From Oxalobacteraceae bacterium UBA6704 (GTDB lineage Bacteria; Pseudomonadota; Gammaproteobacteria; Burkholderiales; Burkholderiaceae_D), in contig DKJA01000104.1 of NCBI GenBank assembly GCA_002454505.1, positions 888 through 9,248 on the forward strand: a stretch of 8,361 nucleotides of DNA. Reading direction: 5' to 3'. Below, piece by piece: positions 1 through 6,636 of this stretch; position 1 is the first letter of the stretch; every line of letters begins with the position of its first letter. The notes beneath the pieces are model-generated. The model did no database searches, was not told the origin of the DNA, and saw nothing but the letters and a program-made list of their open reading frames with translations. The translations under genes and the position numbers were made by a program.

Positions 1-1
1 C

Positions 2-15
2 GGGGACAGTCCCCA
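2..15. repeat. Short palindromic repeat GGGGACAGTCCCC, copy 1
   Basis: GGGGAC and GTCCCC form a perfect inverted repeat around a single central A. The same 13 bases recur in the same orientation at 3233-3245, also just beyond the terminator of a receptor gene. It resembles REP-type intergenic palindromes. The window edge may cut off the rest of the unit. No gene is visible with it. Confidence 0.55.
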
Positions 16-25
16 GCCTCCAATG

Positions 26-51
26 AAAAAGCGGCGCAAGCGCCGCTTTTT
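26..51 (-). terminator. Rho-independent terminator of receptor 1
   Basis: A GCGGCG/CGCCGC stem (31-36 with 41-46) closes a CAAG loop and is flanked by five A and five T, so it can act in both directions. It lies 21 bases past the stop codon of the minus-strand receptor gene, where its transcript should end. The A/T flanks also pair, which extends the stem to 11 bp. Confidence 0.85.
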
Positions 52-72
52 ACGATCGACAACGATCAGTAC

Positions 73-2862
73 TTAGAACTTGTACGAAGCGCCCACATAG
101 AACTGCCGGCCCAGCGCGCTCGAGTACGAAGGGTTGTAGCCCACCTGGTGCGAACCGGCGTTCCGCAGCGAGAACGGCGGATCGCGGTCGAACAGGTTCA
201 GGATGCCGCCGGTGATTTCCATATTGGTCATCGGGCGGTAGGCCACCTGGTAGTCGAACGTCGTGTAGCTCGGCACGTCCAGCGTGATGCCGTAGCATTC
301 GCCCGGCGAACCGGCCACCGTCACGGCGCAGTCGTCTTCCGTCTGCGGCTTGTCGACGTAGCCGTTGCGGTAGCTGGCGGTCAGCGTGTGGGTGAACTGC
401 TTCGATTCCCACGACGACGAGGCGCGCACGATGTGGCGGAAGCTGACCGCGTCGTTGATGCCGTAACGGTTCAGGCTGGTCGTCCACACGTCGGCCGTGC
501 CCGGTTCCGTGTAACGGGAACGGATCAGGTAGGTGCCGGCCAGGCGGCTGGTCAGGCGGCCGCCGTACACGTTCACCTTGTGGGTGAAGTCGTAGTCGAT
601 GCCGCGGTTTTCCGTCTTGCCGATGTTAATCGGCAGCAGCATCACGGCCAGTTCGTCGCGGCCGGTGGAGTTGATGTGCTTGGTCGTGAACAGCTCGGGG
701 TACTTGTCCGGATTGGCGAAGATGTCCGCTTCCGACACGGCGCTCACCTGGTCGCGGATTTCCACGTTCCACAGGTCCAGCGCCATCGAGATGCTGTTCG
801 TCGGTTCCCACACGGTGCCGATCGACCACTGCTTCGATTTCTCCGGCTTCAGGTTCGGATTGCCGCCCTGGAAGGCTTCGAACTGCTGGCGGTTGACGCC
901 GTTGCAGTACGACGCCAGCGGGTGCGTGGTGCCAGCCAGCGGGCAGTTGTAGTTGCCGCCCGTGACGCCCCAGTCTTCCAGCACGCCGGCGATTTCCTGC
1001 ATCGACGCGACGCGGAAGCCGGTGCCCGCGGCAGCGCGGAACATCAGGTTCTTCGTGGCCGAATACTTGCCGGACACTTTCCACGTCGTGGCGTTTTCCT
1101 TGTTGCCCACCTTCTGGCCCGTCAGCTTGTCCTCGACGGCGCTGATCTGGTCGTAACGCACGGAGCCGGTGACTTCCAGCTTCTTCGACACAGGCATCAT
1201 CAGCTCGGCATAGGCGCCGGCGTTGTCGCGCTGGTAGCCGCTGTCCACGCCGGCCGCTTCGTACAGGATCGACGCGTTCTTCGCCACGTCTTCCTGCTTG
1301 ATGGTGAACGACGTGTTGCGGAAGTCGACGCCGACGCCCAGCATGGCGGTACCGCCCGGCAGTGCGAACGCGGCGCCCGAGCCACGGGCATCCCAGCCCT
1401 TCATGATCACGTCCTGCGTGTTGTACCGGCCGGAGAAGCCGGTGCCCAGCAGCGTGTTCTTCATCGCTTCCGGCATTTCGCCCAGGCCGTAGCCGAACGG
1501 ATCCAGCGCGCCGGCATCGATGGCCGCTTCGAAGCGGTCGGCCAGCGGGAAGCCGCTGACGTAGTCCTGCGTCTGCTTGTTGCGTGACCAGGTCACCGCC
1601 GAGTTGACGTCCCAGCCGAACGCCGCGCCTTCGATGCCCGCCACCAGGTGGGTGGCCCTGGTGCCGTAGTCGAACGTGCGGTTGCCCATTTCCATCAGGC
1701 GGTAGTTGGCCGCGACGCTCGTCACGCCGGCCGCCTGTTCCGCCGTCAGGTAGGGCGCCACGTACTTGTTGTACAGCGCGGAGCCCTGGTCGATCGAGAA
1801 CTGCGCCGGGAACGGCGCGATCGACGAACGCACATTGGCTTTCGTGTAGGCGAAGTCGTAGAAGGCGTTGAAGCCCGTCTGGCCGATCTTCAGCGAGCCG
1901 GAGCTGAACAGCGCGTCGCGCTTGGTTTCCGGGTTGATCTGGATGGTCGACGGCGAATCGAAGTAGCAGTTGCCGTTGCCGTAGAAGTCGGCGTTCAGCG
2001 GTGCGCAATTGCCGTTGTGCGACAGCGCGTACGGGTTCAGGTTGACGGCCTGTGCCGCGCCGCTGGCATCGTTGTAGCGCACGGTGGCGTTGGCCGGCAG
2101 GGCCATCGCCGAGCCGTTGTTGAACTGCAGCGCGCGGCCCGTTTGCGGGTCGGTGAAGTGGATGATGCCGGTCTTCGAGAAGTCGCGCTGGGACGCGCCC
2201 AGGGCTTTCTGCTCGTCATGGCTGACGGAGAAGAACACGCTGTAGCCGTCGTCGTCGATGTCGCCGAAGCCTTTCGACAGCGAGATCGCGTTCGATGCGC
2301 CGCCGGATTTTTCCGGACGGTTGTACTTGGCCTGGAATTCCCAGTCCGTCGCGCCTTTTTTCAGGATGAAGTTGACCACGCCGGCAATCGCGTCGGCGCC
2401 GTACAGCGCGGAGGCGCCGTCGGTCAGCACTTCGACGCGCTCGATCGCCGACAGCGGGATCGAGTTCAGGTCGATCGTCGTGCCCGAATTGGCGGCGGCC
2501 ACGCGGCGGCCGTTCAGCAGCACCAGCGTGTAGGCCGAGCCGATGTCGTGGATCGACGCGGTGGTGATGCCGCCGCCGCCGCCGCCGACCGAATCGGCCG
2601 CCACGGAGAAGCCCTGCATCGCGGGGATCTGCTGGATGAAGTCGGTGACGGTCGTCACGCCCGACTTCTTGATGTCTTTCTGGTTGAAGGACTGCACCGG
2701 CAGCGACGCTTCGGAAGCGATGCGCTTGATGGAGGAACCGGTGATTTCAACGCGCTGCATGGACTGCTCGCCCGCTTCCTGTGCGGTGGCGGCGTGCATG
2801 CCGATGACCAGGCTGCCGGCAAACATCACGCGCAGGGAGCGCGACAATACTTTTTCGATCAT
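73..2862 (-). CDS. TonB-dependent outer-membrane receptor (receptor 1)
   Basis: This 929-residue protein is a TonB-gated outer-membrane transporter of unknown ligand. Residues 1-27 form a signal peptide (basic start, hydrophobic core, likely cleavage after ATA-27). VEITGS at 38-43 is a possible TonB box. The plug spans about 45-170, with TLVLLNGRR (112-120) and ERVEVLTDGASALYGADAIAGVVN (141-164). The rest is a beta-barrel that includes GFRVAS (615-620) and NPNLKPE (668-674). It ends in YKF, the terminal aromatic typical of barrels assembled by the BAM complex. There is no N-terminal signalling domain, so FecA-type transcription control is unlikely. Its six cysteines form three close pairs: 286/299, 640/653 and 845/856. 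A run of six glycines sits in the plug at 93-98. The ATG at 2862 has a weak AAGAAG ribosome-binding site five bases upstream, and the signal peptide supports this start. It is a paralog of the next receptor. The family call is secure; the substrate cannot be read from the sequence. Confidence 0.95.
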   Translation of the reverse strand: MIEKVLSRSLRVMFAGSLVIGMHAATAQEAGEQSMQRVEITGSSIKRIASEASLPVQSFNQKDIKKSGVTTVTDFIQQIPAMQGFSVAADSVGGGGGGITTASIHDIGSAYTLVLLNGRRVAAANSGTTIDLNSIPLSAIERVEVLTDGASALYGADAIAGVVNFILKKGATDWEFQAKYNRPEKSGGASNAISLSKGFGDIDDDGYSVFFSVSHDEQKALGASQRDFSKTGIIHFTDPQTGRALQFNNGSAMALPANATVRYNDASGAAQAVNLNPYALSHNGNCAPLNADFYGNGNCYFDSPSTIQINPETKRDALFSSGSLKIGQTGFNAFYDFAYTKANVRSSIAPFPAQFSIDQGSALYNKYVAPYLTAEQAAGVTSVAANYRLMEMGNRTFDYGTRATHLVAGIEGAAFGWDVNSAVTWSRNKQTQDYVSGFPLADRFEAAIDAGALDPFGYGLGEMPEAMKNTLLGTGFSGRYNTQDVIMKGWDARGSGAAFALPGGTAMLGVGVDFRNTSFTIKQEDVAKNASILYEAAGVDSGYQRDNAGAYAELMMPVSKKLEVTGSVRYDQISAVEDKLTGQKVGNKENATTWKVSGKYSATKNLMFRAAAGTGFRVASMQEIAGVLEDWGVTGGNYNCPLAGTTHPLASYCNGVNRQQFEAFQGGNPNLKPEKSKQWSIGTVWEPTNSISMALDLWNVEIRDQVSAVSEADIFANPDKYPELFTTKHINSTGRDELAVMLLPINIGKTENRGIDYDFTHKVNVYGGRLTSRLAGTYLIRSRYTEPGTADVWTTSLNRYGINDAVSFRHIVRASSSWESKQFTHTLTASYRNGYVDKPQTEDDCAVTVAGSPGECYGITLDVPSYTTFDYQVAYRPMTNMEITGGILNLFDRDPPFSLRNAGSHQVGYNPSYSSALGRQFYVGASYKF

Positions 2863-2963
2863 TGCTACTTCTTTCGGTAAATGCGAACAACTAAAAAATT
2901 AACTTCAACAACTTCCCCGGCGAGGGCGGAAGCGGCGCAGCCCGACCGGTGCTGCTTACTCGA

Positions 2964-2984
2964 TGTAACAATCAGCTTGTTACA
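2964..2984. promoter_or_regulatory. Interrupted palindrome TGTAACAA-N5-TTGTTACA upstream of receptor 1
   Basis: Two perfect 8-base arms surround the spacer TCAGC. The element begins 102 bases upstream of the receptor 1 start codon. Its symmetry and size fit the operator of a dimeric regulator. If transcription starts further upstream, as the candidate promoter suggests, it would also form an 8-bp hairpin in the mRNA leader. The GTTACA half-site recurs upstream of receptor 2. Confidence 0.5.
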
Positions 2985-3021
2985 GGAGCCCCCAATTCTC
3001 ACAAAAAATCACGGGGCGCAT

Positions 3022-3051
3022 ATCAAACCATCTACACCGTGGTTTTGTCAA
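3022..3051 (-). promoter_or_regulatory. Candidate sigma-70 promoter of receptor 1
   Basis: On the minus strand a perfect TTGACA (3046-3051) is followed after 18 bases by TTTGAT (3022-3027), which matches four of six bases of the -10 consensus. Transcription would start near 3015 and leave a leader of about 150 bases that contains the TGTAACAA palindrome. This is a motif match only. Confidence 0.35.
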
Positions 3052-3216
3052 TTTTTGTTAGGTTATGTGAAGAAAACTGGTGGATTTGTGCCAAGACGAT
3101 ACGGCGTGGCGAAACGTGGGTGGGAAAGATTGTTAATTTTATTAATGAATGGTTGGGGCTGACTCGTGCGGGGCGGTTGAAGTTACCCAGGGCTTAACAA
3201 GATCACCAACAACCCC

Positions 3217-3247
3217 GGGGACAGGCCTCTTTGGGGACAGTCCCCAA
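3217..3247. repeat. GGGGACAG repeat unit, copy 2 (tandem form)
   Basis: GGGGACAG occurs at 3217-3224 and again at 3233-3240. The second occurrence sits inside TTGGGGACAGTCCCCAA (3231-3247), a perfect palindrome of 8-base arms around one A. Its core is identical, and in the same orientation, to the copy at 2-14. It lies directly against the terminator of receptor 2. The architecture resembles REP elements that RAYT-type transposases mobilise, but no such transposase is in the window. Confidence 0.55.
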
Positions 3248-3248
3248 C

Positions 3249-3276
3249 AAAAAAAAGGCGGCCCGGAGGCCGCCTT
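3249..3276 (-). terminator. Rho-independent terminator of receptor 2
   Basis: AAGGCGGCC (3255-3263) and GGCCGCCTT (3268-3276) form a perfect 9-bp stem around a four-base loop. On the minus strand the hairpin runs into a tract of eight T (the A run at 3249-3256). It lies 23 bases past the receptor 2 stop codon. Confidence 0.9.
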
Positions 3277-3299
3277 GCGAAGTCAAGCTGCTGAACGGA

Positions 3300-6089
3300 T
3301 CAGAAGAACTTGTACTGTGCGCCCACCTTGAAGTAGCGGCCCACGGCGCCGGAGTTGTCCAGCGGGTTGAAGCTCATGCCGCCGTACGTCAGCGGATCCA
3401 GCGGTGCCACGCGGTCGAACACGTTGGAGACCGAAGCGAACAGCGTCAGCTGCTTGCTGAAGTTCCAGCGGGTGGACAGGTCCACCGTCGTGAACGAGGC
3501 CAGTTCGCAGCCGTTCGGTGCGACGGTACCGTCGGCGAACTGGCTGGCGCACGGTGCGCCTTCGTAGCGGATGTTCTTGATGCTGTCGCGGAAGTTGGCG
3601 ATGCCGCTGAAGTTCCATGCACCGATGTCCCACGAAGCGGTGGCATTGATCTTGTTCTTCGGCGTGCCCATGCAGTTCGACGTGTCGCAGTTGCCGTGCG
3701 TGCCGGCGAACTCATACTGCAGCGTGTCGGATTCGGCGCGCAGGAACGAGTGGATGTGCGTCCACGTCAGGCCCAGCGTGGCGCGGCCGTAGTCGCCCAG
3801 GCGCAGGCGCTGCTTGACGTCCACGTCCACACCCTTCACTTCCGTGAACGACGAGTTGCGGTACGCACCCTGCACCACCAGCAGCGTGCCGGAGTTCGGG
3901 ATCACGTTGCCGTTGGCATCGCGCAGGTTGTTGTCGTTACGCACGGCGTTCGGGTCCAGCGCGGCTTCCGCATACGACACCGGGTTGATCTCGTTTTCAC
4001 GCTTGATCTTGAACGCGTCCACCGACAGGCTGGTGCCGTCGAACGGATCCCACACCATGCCCAGCGTGTAGCCTTTCGACTCTTCCGGCTTCAGGTTCGG
4101 GTTGCCCACCTTGATCGAGCTGATCGACAGCGAGCAGTCGCTCTGGCTGGCGCCCGTGCGCGGGGTCGGCACGCCGTTGACGGTCGGGCAGCGCACCAGA
4201 TCCTGGGCGGATGCGGAACCGACCGCCTGGCTCATCGTGCTGTTCTCGGCAGCGCTCGGCGCACGGAAGCCTTCCGTGTACGTGCCGCGCAGCGCGAACG
4301 ATTTCACCGGCGTCCACTTGATACCCAGTTTCGGCGTCGTCGAGTTGAAGTTGTCGTAGTGGTCGTAACGCAGCGCGCCCGTCACTTCAACGGTTTTCAG
4401 CACCGGCAGCAGCGCCTCGGCGTAGATGGCGGACACCTTGGTGTCGCCGAATGCGGCCGTGTAGCTGGCGTTGATCGAGCCGTCTTCCGTGCCGGACAGG
4501 CTCGGGTTGTTCAGCTTTTCTTCGCGGTGTTCGCCGCCGATGGCCAGGCCGATATTACCGCCCGGCAGGCTCCATGGCAGTTCGCGGCTGGCCTTGAAGT
4601 CGACCACGTTCAGGCGCGTCGTCGAGTGCGACGTGGCGTTGCGCGACAGTGCCGAGTACAGCGCCGGCGAGTTCTTCGAGGCTTCCGTGCCGATGTAGTA
4701 CGGGAAGTACTGGCTGGTCGGATCGCCCAGTGCCGACTGCAGCACTTTCAGGTTCAGCATGTTCGACCAGTCGAGGTCCAGCTTCGACTCGGAACGGGTG
4801 TAACCGGCTTCCCAGTCCCAGCCTGCGTTGGTGCCTTTCAGGCCCAGCACGATGCGGTTGAATTCGTTCTTCGAATTGCGCACGGAGGCGCCGATGTCCC
4901 ATGCCGAGTAGCGCAGGCGCACGTCCTGGCCGTACGGGTTCTGCGGGTGCGACGCGTCCATCACGATGGCGTTGCCGTAGTTGATCAGCTGGTTAGGCTG
5001 GCCGGCGGTGCCCGGGAAGACGATGGTCGACGACGTCGAGCCCGGCGTCATCGTGAACGACGTGCGGCGCTCCGAGTAACCCAGTTCCGTGTAGGCCTGC
5101 AGGTTCGGATTGATCTGCCACGTGCCGCGGGTGTACAGGTTGATCGATTCGATGTCCGGTTGCAGCGAACGGAACTGGTCCTGGTGCCAGACGCAGCCGC
5201 CGCGCGGGTCGTTCTGCACGGATTTCGAGAACTGGTTGCAGCCCGGCAGCGACACGTACTGGCCGGTGGCCGGGTTCAGCAGCGAACCGGTCGGCGATGG
5301 CGATGCCGAGCCGTTCGAGATGTAGCCGCCCGCGTACTGCGTGGACAGGCCATAGCCCCATGGGCGGATGTCGCCGTGGCCGATCCAGTCGCGGCTGGAA
5401 CGGTCGGAGGCTTTCAGCTCGTCCGACTGCGTGTATTCGGCATTGACGACCCAGTTGTACTTGTCTTCGTCCAGGTCGCCCTGGCCGTAGGTGATCGAAG
5501 CCTTGTTCTGCTTGGCATCGTCGTAGCGGGACCAGCCCGTCTCGGCGCGCACCTGCAGGCCCGTGAAGTCCTTGCGCAGGATGATGTTGACGACGCCGGC
5601 GATGGCATCGGCACCGTACAGCGAAGAGGCGCCGTCCTTCAGGATCTCGATCCGCTCGACGATCTGCATCGGCACGGTGGACAGGTCGGTGAAGCTCTTC
5701 TGGCCGTCGTCGGCGCGGGCGAACGGCGCCATGCGGCGGCCGTTCAGCAGCACCAGCGTGGACGTGGCGCCCAGGCCGCGCAGCGAGATCGCGGTGGAGC
5801 CGGCAGCGAAGCCGGAACCGAAGCCGGTCGGCAGCGAACCGGCGCCGTCGACGGTCAGCGTCTGCAGGTATTCGGCGACGGTGGCCTTGCCGGAGCGCAG
5901 CAGCTCATCGCTGTTGATCACGGTGACGGGGGATGCCGTTTCGGCGGTGGCGCGCTTGATGCTCGAGCCGGTGATCTCGACGCGCTGCATCGGCGCGTCC
6001 TGTTGTGCAAAGGCGGGTGCGGCTACCGCGCTCATGCCGGCTGCTGCGAACAGCAGGCGGACCGAGCGGGCCATCATTTTTTCCATCAT
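3300..6089 (-). CDS. TonB-dependent outer-membrane receptor (receptor 2)
   Basis: This 929-residue TonB-gated outer-membrane transporter is paralogous to receptor 1 and has an unknown ligand. A signal peptide with likely cleavage at AFA-28 is followed by VEITGS (37-42), a possible TonB box. The plug, about 45-175, carries LRGLG (103-107), TLVLLNGRR (111-119) and DGASSLYGADAIAGVVN (152-168). The barrel contains GFRAPS (607-612) and NPNLKPEE (663-670) and ends in YKFF. There is no signalling domain. Eight cysteines form four close pairs: 284/299, 634/652, 801/806 and 847/861. Three of these match the pairs in receptor 1. The open frame extends upstream to 6452, but the ATG at 6089 is preceded by GGAGG eight bases away and begins a good signal peptide, so the extra 121 codons are probably not translated. 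A second ATG follows at once. Its neighbour across the intergenic region is a divergent peptide-type ABC permease operon. Confidence 0.95.
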   Translation of the reverse strand: MMEKMMARSVRLLFAAAGMSAVAAPAFAQQDAPMQRVEITGSSIKRATAETASPVTVINSDELLRSGKATVAEYLQTLTVDGAGSLPTGFGSGFAAGSTAISLRGLGATSTLVLLNGRRMAPFARADDGQKSFTDLSTVPMQIVERIEILKDGASSLYGADAIAGVVNIILRKDFTGLQVRAETGWSRYDDAKQNKASITYGQGDLDEDKYNWVVNAEYTQSDELKASDRSSRDWIGHGDIRPWGYGLSTQYAGGYISNGSASPSPTGSLLNPATGQYVSLPGCNQFSKSVQNDPRGGCVWHQDQFRSLQPDIESINLYTRGTWQINPNLQAYTELGYSERRTSFTMTPGSTSSTIVFPGTAGQPNQLINYGNAIVMDASHPQNPYGQDVRLRYSAWDIGASVRNSKNEFNRIVLGLKGTNAGWDWEAGYTRSESKLDLDWSNMLNLKVLQSALGDPTSQYFPYYIGTEASKNSPALYSALSRNATSHSTTRLNVVDFKASRELPWSLPGGNIGLAIGGEHREEKLNNPSLSGTEDGSINASYTAAFGDTKVSAIYAEALLPVLKTVEVTGALRYDHYDNFNSTTPKLGIKWTPVKSFALRGTYTEGFRAPSAAENSTMSQAVGSASAQDLVRCPTVNGVPTPRTGASQSDCSLSISSIKVGNPNLKPEESKGYTLGMVWDPFDGTSLSVDAFKIKRENEINPVSYAEAALDPNAVRNDNNLRDANGNVIPNSGTLLVVQGAYRNSSFTEVKGVDVDVKQRLRLGDYGRATLGLTWTHIHSFLRAESDTLQYEFAGTHGNCDTSNCMGTPKNKINATASWDIGAWNFSGIANFRDSIKNIRYEGAPCASQFADGTVAPNGCELASFTTVDLSTRWNFSKQLTLFASVSNVFDRVAPLDPLTYGGMSFNPLDNSGAVGRYFKVGAQYKFF

Positions 6090-6097
6090 TGGTACTG

Positions 6098-6102
6098 CCT
6101 CC
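6098..6102 (-). promoter_or_regulatory. Ribosome-binding site that fixes the receptor 2 start
   Basis: The minus strand reads GGAGG followed by eight bases and then ATGATG. This strong Shine-Dalgarno site decides between the start at 6089 and the longer open frame that reaches 6452. Confidence 0.8.
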
Positions 6103-6251
6103 AAAAGTGGTTCGACAACCGGACGACTCAAAAGCTTTGACGACTTCTGCTGCCTGGTTCGTTTTGAAGGAACTGTCTGTGCAGGCCCTTCAGGGCTGCG
6201 ATGTAACCATCCGGCGACGGCGGGCGTCAATCGTAAAGCGGCCTCAGTTTT

Positions 6252-6268
6252 TGTAACAGGCTGTAACC
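6252..6268 (-). promoter_or_regulatory. Tandem GTTACA-N4-GTTACA box upstream of receptor 2
   Basis: Read on the minus strand, GTTACA, GCCT, GTTACA gives two identical hexamers exactly 10 bases apart, one helical turn. A third GTTACA lies at 6202-6207. Direct repeats one turn apart are the usual target form of OmpR/PhoB-family response regulators. The box sits upstream of the possible -35 element at 6225-6230, a position suited to activation. No regulator gene is in the window. Confidence 0.4.
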
Positions 6269-6355
6269 ACGACGCCGGCGGGACAGTCGTTAAGGAAGTG
6301 GAAAGACGTTTCTCCCCATAAATATTGCCAACATCGCCCAACTTGCGATAAACGA

Positions 6356-6371
6356 GTCGCCCCGGGGCGAC
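6356..6371. promoter_or_regulatory. Perfect 16-bp palindrome GTCGCCCCGGGGCGAC
   Basis: The sequence is identical to its own reverse complement over all 16 bases and sits near the middle of the divergent intergenic region. No T tract follows, so it is not a terminator. An operator shared by the two divergent transcription units is possible, but nothing else in the sequence shows this. The surroundings include AAACGA (6350-6355) and its complement TCGTTT (6383-6388). Confidence 0.35.
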
Positions 6372-6402
6372 AGCGAATAGAGTCGTTTCGGCTGGCGCGA
6401 AA

Positions 6403-6420
6403 TGTGGTGCATGCACAACA
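6403..6420. promoter_or_regulatory. Imperfect 18-bp palindrome TGTGGTGCATGCACAACA
   Basis: A perfect 10-bp core, GTGCATGCAC (6407-6416), is flanked by matching TGT and ACA with one mismatched pair between. It follows the 16-bp palindrome by 31 bases. Its size and symmetry would suit a dimeric helix-turn-helix regulator; the function is unknown. Confidence 0.3.
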
Positions 6421-6618
6421 AAAAACGCATAACGCTGCCGGATGCCCGACACTGGCCTGCCGAAAAAACCCGTTCAACGGCGGCTGGTCGCGGCGCTGCC
6501 GGCCGCCCATAACCTGACGGAATGACGCCCGCCGACTCCTGCATGGCCACCCCCTGCCGCGGACGGCACGGATAAGCTATCGTTACGCCTTTGCCACTGC
6601 CGGGAAGGGAGAGTTACG

Positions 6619-6636
6619 ATGAGGGTAGACGCCTGA
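6619..6636 (+). CDS. Possible five-codon leader ORF coupled to the permease start
   Basis: ATG AGG GTA GAC GCC TGA encodes MRVDA. It has a good ribosome-binding site (GGAG at 6608-6611, seven bases upstream, within a purine-rich tract). Its TGA overlaps the permease ATG in the form TGATG. The permease start itself has only GAGG at a spacing of 11. Ribosomes ending here could restart on the permease. A chance match of the same quality cannot be excluded, and no attenuator hairpin is evident. Confidence 0.3.
   Translation: MRVDA

Larger units (their letters stand above)
2863..3230. other. Non-coding leader and promoter region of receptor 1
   Basis: No credible gene lies here; short open frames have unconvincing composition and no supported start. 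The stretch is richer in A and T than the flanking genes, as expected for a promoter region. It includes a small AT palindrome at 3133-3145 (TTAAT-TTT-ATTAA), a candidate promoter and the TGTAACAA interrupted palindrome listed separately. It separates the receptor 1 start from the repeat and terminator of receptor 2, so the two receptors are unlikely to form one operon. Confidence 0.7.
6090..6635. other. Divergent intergenic region between receptor 2 and the permease operon
   Basis: I find no convincing gene in these 546 bases. The receptor half contains GTTACA boxes and a possible TTGACG -35 element on the minus strand (6225-6230) without a good -10. A weak bulged hairpin lies at 6181-6199. 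The middle holds a 16-bp palindrome and an imperfect 18-bp palindrome. For the plus-strand operon the best promoter guess is TTGCCA (6325-6330), 16 bases, then GATAAA (6347-6352). That would give a leader of nearly 280 bases and is weak. Near 6571-6583 there are -10-like bases without a -35. The short leader ORF at 6619 closes the region. Confidence 0.6.

Noticed and set aside
148..1587. A 479-codon plus-strand frame and a similar one at 1648-2880, antisense to receptor 1
   Set aside because: Same explanation: low-complexity Arg/His/Val-rich translations, no family motifs and no ribosome-binding site, entirely within a well-supported gene.
2990..3010. Minus-strand TTGTGAGAATT resembling part of a lac operator
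   Set aside because: Only a short partial match without symmetry; expected by chance.
2881..3162. Small plus-strand frames of 60-93 codons upstream of receptor 1
   Set aside because: Composition follows the AT-rich non-coding DNA. No good start site, and overlapping frames give equally unconvincing peptides.
3231..6140. A 969-codon open frame on the plus strand, antisense to receptor 2
   Set aside because: It mirrors the coding strand of a clear receptor gene. Its product is Arg-, Ala-, Val- and Gln-rich with no recognisable domain. Long antisense frames are common in GC-rich genes because antisense stops need rarely used codons.
6090..6452. N-terminal extension of receptor 2 by 121 residues
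   Set aside because: The extension has no export signal and would bury the signal peptide. A strong GGAGG site and the signal peptide both point to the ATG at 6089.
6244..6510. Small minus-strand frame of 88 codons in the divergent intergenic region
   Set aside because: No ribosome-binding site and no recognisable motif. It overlaps the palindromes and the GTTACA boxes, which better explain the region.
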